Origin: Trueperaceae bacterium
GTDB taxonomy: Bacteria; Deinococcota; Deinococci; Deinococcales; Trueperaceae
Reading direction: 5' to 3'
Assembly (NCBI GenBank): GCA_036381035.1
Contig: DASVDQ010000047.1
Span: forward strand, 1-64,000
DNA length: 64,000 bases
The translations under genes were made by a program, and so were the position numbers. Of this stretch, positions 8,454-15,318 are shown in pieces. The stretch's first letter is position 1; every line of letters starts with the position of its first letter. The notes under the pieces are model-generated. The model had not been told where the DNA came from. It searched no databases and saw only the letters and a program-made list of their open reading frames with translations.

Positions 8454-9302
8454 TCAGCGCTGCGCCGCGACGTCCTCCGGCGTGACGAGCGGCGCGTCGT
8501 TGCCCCAGCTCGTCCTCTCGTGGTTGATGACGGCCGCGATCTGCTCGTCGCTGAGCAGGCCGCCGAACGCGGGCATCGGCGAGACGTACGAGACGCCGCC
8601 TATCTCCTTGCCCTGCAAGCCGTGCAGGACGACCCTGATGTGCTCGGTGGGGTCGTCGGCGGTGACGACGGGGTCGCCCGCGAGCGGCGGGAAGACGCCC
8701 GGCATGCCCTGCCCGCCGGCCTGGTGGCAGCTGGCGCAGTTGGTGCCGTAGACGCTCTCCCCGAGCGCCGTGTCGAAGGCGGGCGCCGCCGAAGCGTCCC
8801 CGGCCGTGCCCGCGCCGCCCGTCGCGTCGGCGCCCGAGCGCGGCGACCCGGCGGCGGCCGGCGCGGCGGCAGCGGCGAGCTGGTCGGCCGGCGGGTTCCA
8901 GTGCTGGACGCCGTAGTAGAGCCCGAACGCCACGAGCATGATCACTAGCACCCACGCCCAGCTCGGGATGGGCGCGGGCGTCTCGGCGCGCGACGGCTCC
9001 CAACGGTTCTCGACGGCGCCGCCGAACGAGTTCACGAGCACGGGGACCGTGCCCTCCAGCACGTCGTTGTCGCGCACGCCGGTCACGGTGATGCCCGGCC
9101 CGTTGCGGACCGTGAACGGCACCTCCTTCACGCCCTTCGTGCCGAACGAGTCGTAGGCCTCGATGCGCAGCCGGTGCGGCCCGTCGGAGAGAGCGGTGGT
9201 GTCGAGCTCGAACCGCAGCGGCGGGCTGTAGCTGGCGATGGGGGTGGGGTCGTCGTCGAGGAAGACGTCGATGCGGTCGTTCTCGGGAGCGTCCTGCGTC
9301 AC
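8454..9302 (-). CDS. ccoP: cbb3 oxidase c-type cytochrome subunit with N-terminal Ig-like domain
   Basis: A 282-residue last gene of the cbb3 operon. From a GTG at 9302 (GTGA overlap with the small upstream gene) the order is as follows. Residues 1-105 are beta-rich and Ig-like (IDVFLDDDPTPIASYSPPL, then SDGPHRLRIEAYDSFGTKG). There is one transmembrane helix (SWAWVLVIMLVAFGLYYG, about 122-140) and then a low-complexity Ala/Gly linker. A single class I cytochrome c domain follows, with CASCH and a distal methionine in the YVSPMPAFGG loop. It should deliver electrons to CcoN/CcoO from the periplasmic side. Standard CcoP has two heme c domains and no Ig-like domain. Positive residues before the helix predict a cytoplasmic N-terminus, so the Ig-like domain would be inside the cell. 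The ccoP symbol reflects operon position rather than full architecture. Confidence 0.8.
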   Translation of the reverse strand: MTQDAPENDRIDVFLDDDPTPIASYSPPLRFELDTTALSDGPHRLRIEAYDSFGTKGVKEVPFTVRNGPGITVTGVRDNDVLEGTVPVLVNSFGGAVENRWEPSRAETPAPIPSWAWVLVIMLVAFGLYYGVQHWNPPADQLAAAAAPAAAGSPRSGADATGGAGTAGDASAAPAFDTALGESVYGTNCASCHQAGGQGMPGVFPPLAGDPVVTADDPTEHIRVVLHGLQGKEIGGVSYVSPMPAFGGLLSDEQIAAVINHERTSWGNDAPLVTPEDVAAQR

Positions 9303-9529
9303 GGCCTCTCCTCGATGACCTTGCGCTTGATGTGGTCGGCGGCCGTCTCGCGCGGGTGGAGGAAGCGGGCGACGGCGACGTAGATCACCCACAGGACGAT
9401 CGCGATGCCCACGGCTGAGATCGCGTAGTCGAGAGCTCCGCCGGGCTGCGCGTGGTGGCCCTCGGCGGTCGCCGAGAAGCCCGCGGCCTGAGCCGCGAGC
9501 GCCACCGCATGAGCCAGGAGCGCGGTCAC
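9299..9529 (-). CDS. Small membrane protein of the cbb3 operon (CcoQ-like by position)
   Basis: A 76-residue protein starting at a GTG that overlaps the ccoO stop (GTGA). It overlaps the next gene by four bases. An N-terminal hydrophobic, possibly cleaved or membrane-embedded stretch precedes a histidine-containing turn (EGHHAQPGG). One clear transmembrane helix follows (ISAVGIAIVLWVIYVAVARFL), with a basic cytosolic tail. The position between the cytochrome subunits and the single-helix layout match CcoQ/FixQ assembly or stability subunits. Sequence similarity is too low to name it firmly. Confidence 0.65.
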   Translation of the reverse strand: MTALLAHAVALAAQAAGFSATAEGHHAQPGGALDYAISAVGIAIVLWVIYVAVARFLHPRETAADHIKRKVIEERP

Positions 9530-10158
9530 TGCGCCTCACCTCCCGCGCTATGACCTGAGGTGGCCTCGATGTCCAGCTGCTTCAGGGAGAGGAGGTAGGC
9601 CACCAGCGCACGGGCCCTCTCGCTCGCCACCACCTGGCCCTCGTCCGGCGCGTGCTCGCCGCTCACGGGCACGACCACGTCGCCCTCGCCGGCCTCGTCC
9701 ACGACCTCGAAGAGCCAGGGGTAGGCGGGCATCACCGAGTCGGGCACGACGATGCGCGGGTTGAACAGGTGCAGGTAGTGCCAGGTGTCGCTCGCCTGGC
9801 GGGCGCCCACGTTCGTCAGGTCCGGGCCGGTGCGCGACGAGCCCAGTACCGCCGGGGCGTAGGGGCTGAGGGCGCCCGCGGGCTCCACGCGAGCGTAGTC
9901 GCCCGGCACCGAGGGGCGTCCCCAGACGCTGTCCATGGCGATGGGCCGCACCTGCTGGGTGTGGCACGCCACGCAGCCCTCGGAGACGTACACACCCAGG
10001 CCCTGGCGCTCGAGGGCCGTCAGCGGCTCGCTCCCGGGGAGGGGCGCGGTGTTGTTCTCGACCCAGACCGCCGGCGCCACGGCGATGACGCCGGAGAGGG
10101 CCAGGAAGCCGAGGAGGATGGTCGCGAACAGGAGCCTGTGGTTGCTGTGCATGTTCAT
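9526..10158 (-). CDS. ccoO: cbb3-type cytochrome c oxidase subunit II (mono-heme cytochrome c)
   Basis: A 210-residue membrane-anchored cytochrome c. An N-terminal transmembrane anchor (LLFATILLGFLALSGVIAVAP) is followed by the CcoO-type segment GLGVYVSEGCVACHTQQVRP with the heme-binding CVACH. A GPDLTNVGAR loop and a methionine-containing DSVMPAYPWLF segment supply the distal ligand. It relays electrons to the binuclear centre of CcoN. The ATG shares one base with the ccoN stop (TGATG), and the stop overlaps the next start, so the operon is translationally coupled throughout. A second in-frame ATG two codons in is an alternative start. Confidence 0.93.
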   Translation of the reverse strand: MNMHSNHRLLFATILLGFLALSGVIAVAPAVWVENNTAPLPGSEPLTALERQGLGVYVSEGCVACHTQQVRPIAMDSVWGRPSVPGDYARVEPAGALSPYAPAVLGSSRTGPDLTNVGARQASDTWHYLHLFNPRIVVPDSVMPAYPWLFEVVDEAGEGDVVVPVSGEHAPDEGQVVASERARALVAYLLSLKQLDIEATSGHSAGGEAQ

Positions 10159-11645
10159 CAGGCGGGCCTCGCGGCGGGCACCGTCGCCCTCACCGGGGCC
10201 TGCGCCCTGGCGGGTCGCATGGTCCAGAGGTTGTAGGCGAAGACGAGGTGCGAGAGGAACATCAGGCTGCCGCCCACGGCGCGCCATAGCCAGAACGGCA
10301 CCATGGTCTTCACCGACTCGATGAACGGGGCGCCGGCGATCCAGCTCAGGCCCTGCATGGTGCCGCCGATCATCAGCGCGACGCCGTAGAACGCCAGGCC
10401 GACGAAGGCGAACCAGAAGTGCACGCCCACGGTCAGCGCGGGCGGCTCCTTGCCGGTGAGCCTGGGAACGAGGCCGTAGACCCCGCCCCAGATGAGGAAG
10501 GCGACGAAGCCGTACATCGTCAGGTGCGAGTGGGCGACGGTGAAGTTGGTGAAGTGCCAGACGTGGTTCAGCGACCGCAGCGCCTCCAGCGACCCCTGGG
10601 CGGACCAGAAGAAGTAGGCGAGGATGCCCGCCAGGATGAAGGGCAGGGAGTAGCTGCGCGCCACGGTGCGGAAGCTGCCGCGCATCGTCAGGAGGAAGTT
10701 GCCGGTGCCGGCGGCCAGCGTCACGAGCATGCCGACGCTGAAGATGATCGCCACCGTCTGGATCCACCACGGCGTGGGCGCGAACACGAAGTGGTGCGCG
10801 CCGATCATCGTGTAGAAGAGCATCTGCGTCCAGAACGCCAGCACGCCCAGCGAGTACGAGTAGATGGGCTTGTTCAGCAGCTTGGGCAGGAAGTAGTAGG
10901 TGAGGCCCAGCGCCAGCGGCGTGAACCACATGCCCACGCCCATGTGCATGTAGTAGCCCTGGATCACCGACTCGCTGATCGGGTTCGTCTGGTAGAAGGG
11001 CAGGTACGCGATCACGACGACGGCGATCGTCCAGAGGAACGCCGCGACGATGTACCAGTTGGAGATGTAGATCTCCTCGACCTCGCGCTTGGCGATCGTC
11101 TGCATGAGGTCGTAGGCCACGAGGATCGCGCCGGCGGCGAAGATCGCCATCACCGGCCAGACGTACTCGCGGTACTCCTGCCCCCCGTTGTTGACGCCCG
11201 ACATGAGGAGCACGTCGCCGATCACCACTGAGAGGTTGATGAGAGCCAGGCTCGCCCAGGCGAGCGGGAACGAGTAGAGGCGTCGGTTGCTGGTCTTCGG
11301 CACGACGTAGAGGGCCAGCGCGATGAGCGCCAGCGACGACCAGCCCCAGAAGACGGTGTTCGTGTGCACGGGGCGGAGCCGCCCGTAGGACAGCCACGGG
11401 ACGTGCTCGAGGTCGGGCGCGGTGAGCTTGATGCCCAGGTACTCGCCGATGAACGTGCCGACGACGAGCCAGAAGGCGGCGCAGCCGAGGTAGGCGTAGA
11501 TGAGGTTCGTCCACGCCGTGTCACGCTCCGGCTGCGGCCGCAGGCTCGCCTTGGGCACGGCGAGGGGCCGGCTGTGTTCGTGGGCCCGGCCGTTGCCCGC
11601 GGGCGCGCGCGTCGCCACCGACGCCGAGGCGCTACGGGACGACAT
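10158..11645 (-). CDS. ccoN: cbb3-type cytochrome c oxidase subunit I
   Basis: The catalytic subunit of a proton-pumping, high-affinity heme-copper oxidase: 495 residues and about 12 transmembrane helices. Visible ligands are the low-spin heme histidine in RPVHTNTVFWGW, the helix VI segment GYYMHMGVGMWFTPLALG (copper-B histidine), the pair in MIGAHHFVFAPTPWW, and the heme histidines in HFTNFTVAHSHLTMYGFV. These patterns are specific to C-type (cbb3) enzymes. The ATG at 11645 has GGTGAG eight bases upstream. A GTG at 11651 is an alternative two codons earlier. The start lies inside a short upstream ORF (11632-11694), suggesting translational coupling. Confidence 0.93.
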   Translation of the reverse strand: MSSRSASASVATRAPAGNGRAHEHSRPLAVPKASLRPQPERDTAWTNLIYAYLGCAAFWLVVGTFIGEYLGIKLTAPDLEHVPWLSYGRLRPVHTNTVFWGWSSLALIALALYVVPKTSNRRLYSFPLAWASLALINLSVVIGDVLLMSGVNNGGQEYREYVWPVMAIFAAGAILVAYDLMQTIAKREVEEIYISNWYIVAAFLWTIAVVVIAYLPFYQTNPISESVIQGYYMHMGVGMWFTPLALGLTYYFLPKLLNKPIYSYSLGVLAFWTQMLFYTMIGAHHFVFAPTPWWIQTVAIIFSVGMLVTLAAGTGNFLLTMRGSFRTVARSYSLPFILAGILAYFFWSAQGSLEALRSLNHVWHFTNFTVAHSHLTMYGFVAFLIWGGVYGLVPRLTGKEPPALTVGVHFWFAFVGLAFYGVALMIGGTMQGLSWIAGAPFIESVKTMVPFWLWRAVGGSLMFLSHLVFAYNLWTMRPARAQAPVRATVPAARPA

Positions 11646-11694
11646 GCGCACCGCTCACCGGTGAGGGGCTCAGGGTTGGAACGGGGGGATGCAT
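11632..11694 (-). CDS. 20-residue leader ORF overlapping the start of ccoN
   Basis: An ATG with a near-perfect Shine-Dalgarno (AGGAGG, five-base spacing) opens a 20-codon frame, MHPPVPTLSPSPVSGAHVVP. It ends at a TAG 13 bases inside ccoN. The peptide is proline- and serine-rich, with a PPVP start that can slow ribosomes. No other gene can use this strong ribosome-binding site. Its placement fits a leader peptide that couples or attenuates translation of ccoN. Whether it is translated is unproven. Confidence 0.5.
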   Translation of the reverse strand: MHPPVPTLSPSPVSGAHVVP

Positions 11695-11708
11695 CGAGAC
11701 CTCCTGGA

Positions 11709-11724
11709 ACTCGGACAACCGAGT
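11709..11724 (-). promoter_or_regulatory. Inverted repeat just upstream of the cbb3 leader ribosome-binding site
   Basis: ACTCGG-ACAA-CCGAGT is a perfect 6-bp inverted repeat with a four-base loop. It ends about five bases before the AGGAGG of the leader ORF. It could be an RNA hairpin next to the ribosome-binding site or an operator half-site pair. I found no convincing -35/-10 pair close by. Confidence 0.4.
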
Positions 11725-11729
11725 CCAAG

Positions 11730-11751
11730 AAAAACCCCGTCGAGCTACGGG
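11730..11751 (-). terminator. Rho-independent terminator-like hairpin between psiE-like gene and cbb3 operon
   Basis: On the minus strand a CCCGT / ACGGG stem with a six-base loop is followed by G and five T residues. A second, longer imperfect hairpin lies just upstream at 11751-11774 (GCGC plus GGGAC stems around an ATAC loop). It could end the PsiE-like transcript or act as an attenuator in the cbb3 leader. Confidence 0.5.
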
Positions 11752-11897
11752 CGCAGGGACGTATGTCCCGGCGCGGGGTGGTCTCCGTGCGCTTGCGGAC
11801 AGCGGGGCCCGAGAGCTGGCCGCCGCTGCGCTGGACGCGTCGTTCCCGTGCGCTGGCGGCCAGCGGTCGGTGAGGGTGGAGCCGCTCGTTCCCGGCT

Positions 11898-12425
11898 TCA
11901 GCCGCCGGGCTCCTCCTTGTGCCTGGCGGCTCGCACCTGGCGTATCGACCAGGCGAAGATCCCGATGGCGGCGGTGAGTATGCCGAGCTCGACGAGCATG
12001 CTCGTGGGGATCTCGATGTCGTCCGCGAGGACGTTCGCCGCCTCGGCGCTGATGACCAGGAGGCGCCTGATGCTGGCGATGATGCCGATGACGAGGAGAG
12101 GCACGGGGTCCAGGACGCCGCCCTCCAGCAGCGCCGCGACCGACCCGATGATCTCCGCGATCATCAGCGCCAGCAGGGCCTGGGACAGCAGGTTCGTCAG
12201 GCCGAAGTCGCCGGAGCCAGTGCCCAGTCCCCGCCAGATGCCCACGCCCACGTCCCACAGGATCAGCAGCACGCCCACGATGAGCATGACCACGACCACC
12301 GCCGCGATGAGGCGCTCGATCGCCAGCAGCCGGCGCCGCATCTGCCCGGTCGGCGTGGTCGGCGCGCTCGGCCGGTCCCGACGGTCGGGAGACGTTGAGT
12401 ACGTTGAGACGTCGTCCCTCGTCAT
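11898..12425 (-). CDS. PsiE-like (phosphate-starvation-inducible family) membrane protein
   Basis: A 175-residue membrane protein with an N-terminal polar tail, then RRRLLAIERLIAAVVVVMLI and three more hydrophobic segments. The diagnostic PsiE-like block is VIGIIASIRRLLVISAEAAN, followed by LVELGILTAAIGIFAWSIRQ. The PsiE family is poorly understood; E. coli PsiE is induced by phosphate starvation. There is no evidence here for a Pho box. TATGCT lies nine bases before the ATG with no Shine-Dalgarno, suggesting a nearly leaderless mRNA. A terminator-like hairpin separates it from the cbb3 operon. Confidence 0.75.
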   Translation of the reverse strand: MTRDDVSTYSTSPDRRDRPSAPTTPTGQMRRRLLAIERLIAAVVVVMLIVGVLLILWDVGVGIWRGLGTGSGDFGLTNLLSQALLALMIAEIIGSVAALLEGGVLDPVPLLVIGIIASIRRLLVISAEAANVLADDIEIPTSMLVELGILTAAIGIFAWSIRQVRAARHKEEPGG

Positions 12426-12555
12426 AGGTCGTGGAGCATAGCGCCCTTCTGGCGGCGAGGGGGCGAGCGGCCGGAGACGGCCGTGCCGGCGGTGCGCGCC
12501 GCGCCGCCGGGCCCGGCGCGGGTCGGCGCGACGTCGCGAACGCCGCGCGCGCCGC

Positions 12556-13695
12556 TCAGCCGCTCGTTCTGACCACGAGGTGGGTGGGCAGCACGACCGA
12601 CGCCGGCGCCCTCTCGCCCCTCAGCTGTGCGATCAGCAGACGACCCGCCTGCCTGCCCTTCTCGACGGTGGGCTGGTGGACCGTCGTGAGCGGCGGCGTG
12701 GTGCGGGCGGCGGAGGGGAGGTCGTCGAAGCCCACGACGGCCACGTCCTCCGGCACCTCGAGCCCCGCCTCACGGAGGTGGCCCAGCGCGCCGAACGCGA
12801 GCTGGTCGCTCATGGCCAGGATCGCCGTCGGCCGCGGCCGGAGCCCGATCAGCGCGGCCGCGGCCCTCGCGCCCTCCGCGGGCACGTTCTCGGGCGTCTC
12901 GTAGACGACGACGTCGCGCTCCCAGTCGAGCCCGGCCGCCGCGACCGCCGCTCGGTAGCCGGCCAGCCTGGCCCGGACGGAGAAGTAGCTGGCGCCCTCC
13001 TGGCGCGCGAGGTCGGCGACGCCGCGGCGGGCCTCCAGGGCCAGGTCCAGCGTTATGACGCCGAGGCGCTCGTGCCCTCGTTCCAGCAGGTGGGCGGCGG
13101 CCTGGCGCGCGCCGCCCTCGTCGTCTATGGCCACGTGCGGCACGCCGCCCACGCCGGGGTTGTCCACCATCACCATGGGCAGGCCGCGAGCCAGCGCGAC
13201 GTCGAAGTGGGGGTCGCCGTCGGCGAAGCAGTGCACGATCAGCCCGTCGACGTTCGCGGTCCTCACCGGCACCAGCGCCTCGTCGTCGCACGGTGGCGTG
13301 CCGATGAGCATGAGCGCGTAGCCGGCCGCCTCGGCCTCGCGGGCGATGCCCTCGATGAACAGCGCCGCGGCCGGGTCGGTGAAGGCGTAGGAGAGCTCGC
13401 TGGGGTAGACGACGCCCAGGACGTTGCTCACGCCCAGCCTGAGGCCCCGCGCCGCCGGGTCCGGCCCCGCGTACCCCATGCGCTCGGCCGTGGCCAGGAC
13501 GCGCTGTCGCAGCTCGGCCGAGAGCTGGTCCGGCCGGTTGTACGCGTTGGAGACGGTGGACGGGGCCACGCCCAGCGCCGCGGCGACGTCCTTGATCGTC
13601 ACGCGGCCCGCGGGAGCCGTCGGCCGCTTGCCGGCGGCGCCGGGGCGCCCCGCTCGGTCGTGCCCTCGCCTCCCCCGCCGAGCCTTGACAGCCAT
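12556..13695 (-). CDS. LacI-family transcriptional regulator
   Basis: A 379-residue repressor-type regulator. After a basic N-terminal extension, the LacI helix-turn-helix and hinge are clear (VTIKDVAAALGVAPSTVSNAYNR, about residues 33-52). A periplasmic-binding-protein-like effector domain follows (VLGVVYPSELSYAFTDPAAA, then VVGFDDLPSAARTTPPLTTV). Effectors of this family are usually sugars or nucleosides; no sugar gene is adjacent, so the ligand is open. ATG 13695 is preferred over an in-frame ATG five codons upstream. A striking pair of LacI-type operators lies at 13713-13740, just upstream of its start. This indicates autorepression and probably control of the divergent ParB-like gene. 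Confidence 0.93.
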   Translation of the reverse strand: MAVKARRGRRGHDRAGRPGAAGKRPTAPAGRVTIKDVAAALGVAPSTVSNAYNRPDQLSAELRQRVLATAERMGYAGPDPAARGLRLGVSNVLGVVYPSELSYAFTDPAAALFIEGIAREAEAAGYALMLIGTPPCDDEALVPVRTANVDGLIVHCFADGDPHFDVALARGLPMVMVDNPGVGGVPHVAIDDEGGARQAAAHLLERGHERLGVITLDLALEARRGVADLARQEGASYFSVRARLAGYRAAVAAAGLDWERDVVVYETPENVPAEGARAAAALIGLRPRPTAILAMSDQLAFGALGHLREAGLEVPEDVAVVGFDDLPSAARTTPPLTTVHQPTVEKGRQAGRLLIAQLRGERAPASVVLPTHLVVRTSG

Positions 13696-13712
13696 GGGCC
13701 CAGCATACATAC
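13685..13712 (+). promoter_or_regulatory. Predicted promoter for the ParB-like gene
   Basis: A perfect -35 hexamer TTGACA (13685-13690) and CATACT (17-bp spacer, overlapping 13708-13713) point toward the plus-strand gene at 13786. The -35 lies within the first codons of the LacI-family gene, and the operator begins exactly at the -10 end. Confidence 0.55.
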
Positions 13713-13740
13713 TGAAACGATTCAGAGCAGAATCGTTTCA
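13713..13740. promoter_or_regulatory. Double LacI-type operator
   Basis: TGAAACGATTC (13713-13723) and GAATCGTTTCA (13730-13740) are perfect inverted repeats separated by six bases. Each arm also resembles a stand-alone LacI-family box (TGAAwCGwTTCA with the central CG). This could be one long or two adjacent operators. It lies between the divergent LacI-family and ParB-like genes, over the start region of the plus-strand promoter. Confidence 0.8.
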
Positions 13741-13785
13741 GAAACGGTCCTGCTCGGACGCCCGGCGGGGCGGAGGGGAGGCGCT

Positions 13786-14262
13786 GTGAGCCTGTTCGCG
13801 GGAGGAGTGTTGGGGTTGCACCGGGCGAGGTCGGAGTTCCGCAGGGCCCACGCCGCCGGCCGCCTGCGCGGAGCGGTGGCGCGTCTCATGCGCCGCTGCG
13901 CGCGGGTGTGCACCCTGGGCGAGGCAGCTCCCGGAAGCGGGACCGACGCCGGGCGCGGCAGGACCGGCACGCTCGTCCGCGGTCCGCGGCGGCTCACCGA
14001 GGTACCCCTCGACCGCGTCATCGGCAGCGTCCAGCGCGCGGGGGACTACGCGCCGGGCTTCCTGCCGCTCGTCAGCCACGACGAGGAGCGCTGGGCGGGC
14101 GTGTACCTGGCCCTCGAGGGCCAGCAGGGCCTGCCGCCCGTCGAGCTCGTGGAGCTGGACGGCGACTACTACGTCGAGGACGGTCACCACCGGGTCTCGG
14201 TGATGAAGCGCATGGGCGTGAGGTCGGTGGAGGCCTACGTGACGCCGCTGCGGGCCGTCTGA
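13786..14262 (+). CDS. ParB-like (ParB/sulfiredoxin fold) small protein
   Basis: A 158-residue protein with a basic amphipathic N-terminal segment (LGLHRARSEFRRAHAAGRLR). A ParB-N-like core follows: VPLDRVIGSVQRAGDYAPGF, then VELVELDGDYYVEDGHHRVS and VMKRMGV. The DGHHRV motif corresponds to the GxxR nucleotide-binding region of the ParB/sulfiredoxin superfamily. There is no helix-turn-helix or dimer domain, so it is not a chromosome-partitioning ParB. CTPase or nuclease activity cannot be judged from sequence. The GTG start is preceded by GGAGGGGAGG. It is likely repressed by the divergent LacI-family regulator. Confidence 0.75.
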   Translation: MSLFAGGVLGLHRARSEFRRAHAAGRLRGAVARLMRRCARVCTLGEAAPGSGTDAGRGRTGTLVRGPRRLTEVPLDRVIGSVQRAGDYAPGFLPLVSHDEERWAGVYLALEGQQGLPPVELVELDGDYYVEDGHHRVSVMKRMGVRSVEAYVTPLRAV

Positions 14263-14270
14263 AGGCGAAC

Positions 14271-14302
14271 CGGCGGCGGCCACCCGCCGGTGGCCGCCGC
14301 CG
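14271..14302. terminator. Bidirectional hairpin between convergent genes
   Basis: A 13-bp perfect stem (CGGCGGCGGCCAC paired with GTGGCCGCCGCCG) with a six-base loop sits between the convergent ParB-like and SnoaL-like genes. There is no T-tract, but position and strength suit a transcript end for both. Confidence 0.6.
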
Positions 14303-14347
14303 CGCCTCCACGCACGGGCTAGCCGTCCGAGCCTGCCTGGGCCGCCG

Positions 14348-14830
14348 TCAGCCGATCACGCCGAGCTGCCTGAGCAGGCTCGCCGAGTCGTAGTAGAGCC
14401 GCGCCCAACGGATGAGCCCGTCCTCGACGTGGTAGGCGCTCATCATCGGCAGCTCCACCCAGCGGCCGGTCGGGGCGAGGTCGCCGAACTGGCCCGTGTG
14501 CGTCCCCAGGAACGTGAACTCGAGCAGCACGCGGTTGCCCGCGACGAGCTGGTTCTCGGTCCTGTAGGTGCCGTCGGCGAACGCTCCCCCGTAGAACGTC
14601 GCGAGCATCGCGCCGATCGCCTCGCGGCCCACCAGGGGACGGCCCGGGTTCGTCATGTCGGTGAAGGTGGCGTCCTCGGCGTAGTAGCCGGGGTCGTGGT
14701 GCTCGGAGTAGGCCGCGAAGGTCTCGCGGGTCCGGCGGGTCACCGGGTCCTCGGCCTCCCGCGCGACGCCCGCGCCCGCACCCTCCGCCAGCGCCATGGC
14801 GAACGGCTGTTCCGTCACGGTCCGATCCAT
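14348..14830 (-). CDS. SnoaL-like / NTF2-fold protein
   Basis: A 160-residue protein with the NTF2-like alpha+beta fold of the SnoaL/ester-cyclase type. It has an initial helix (TRRTRETFAAYSEHHDPGYY), the strand ATFTDMTNPG, the family segment GREAIGAMLATFYGGAF, and C-terminal strands ELPMMSAYHVEDGLI and RWARLYYDSASL. This fold hosts isomerases, cyclases and dehydratases as well as proteins with no known activity; the substrate is unknown. The ATG at 14830 follows AGGAGGCGGT. Proteins of this type often accept hydrophobic ligands in a deep cone-shaped pocket. Confidence 0.75.
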   Translation of the reverse strand: MDRTVTEQPFAMALAEGAGAGVAREAEDPVTRRTRETFAAYSEHHDPGYYAEDATFTDMTNPGRPLVGREAIGAMLATFYGGAFADGTYRTENQLVAGNRVLLEFTFLGTHTGQFGDLAPTGRWVELPMMSAYHVEDGLIRWARLYYDSASLLRQLGVIG

Positions 14831-14925
14831 ACCGCCTCCTCCCGGCCACGGTCTCGCTCCTCGGCCGGTCGGAGCGAAGCTACGGTCCGGGGCGTGACGC
14901 CGGCGTGACGCGCTGCCGCTCCGGG

Positions 14926-15246
14926 CTAGCGCCGCCTGCGGCGGGCCCCGGCCCCGCCGCCGCCGAACAGGATGCCGGCGCCGAGCACGAAGCCGAAGTC
15001 GTACCAGTTCCCGTTGTTGTAGACCTCGTAGACGTTCACGTCGTCCGTGAAGAGCGAGATCACGAAGGTGAACGGGGCGACGAACCCGTGCCACAGACCC
15101 AGGAGGAAGCCGGCGGGCGCCTGGCCCGGTGGCGCCGTGCGCACCGCGGGGTTCTCGCCGGGGAAGCACGCGCTGAGCGCGAGCAGGAGAATGACGGCGG
15201 CGACGATGACCGAGGCCGCCCTGCGTGTACGTCCGTTTCTTTCCAT
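14926..15246 (-). CDS. Putative small lipoprotein of a conserved unknown family
   Basis: A 106-residue protein with an N-terminal hydrophobic signal and a lipobox (LLALSAC, Cys near residue 30), so a lipid-anchored envelope protein is predicted. The mature part carries a second hydrophobic segment (GFLLGLWHGFVAPFTFVISLF). The conserved-looking motif VNVYEVYNNGNWYDFGFVLG and a Gly/Arg-rich tail follow. I recognise this as a widespread family without known function. The ATG at 15246 is chosen because the signal sequence starts there; an upstream in-frame ATG at 15294 would add 16 polar residues. It stands alone, 72 bp before the dpp-type operon end. Confidence 0.6.
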   Translation of the reverse strand: MERNGRTRRAASVIVAAVILLLALSACFPGENPAVRTAPPGQAPAGFLLGLWHGFVAPFTFVISLFTDDVNVYEVYNNGNWYDFGFVLGAGILFGGGGAGARRRRR

Positions 15247-15318
15247 CACGTGTCTCGCTCCCTCCACGCCGTAGATCCGCTGCGCGGGCGACACCTGCCG
15301 CCCGGCCGCTCGCCCGCG

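Noticed and set aside
5367-8948. Very long plus-strand open frame opposite the SARP regulator and cytochrome gene
   Set aside because: It is an antisense artefact of GC-rich codon use; the translation is Arg/Gly/Ala/Gln-rich without any domain, while the minus strand carries recognised domains.
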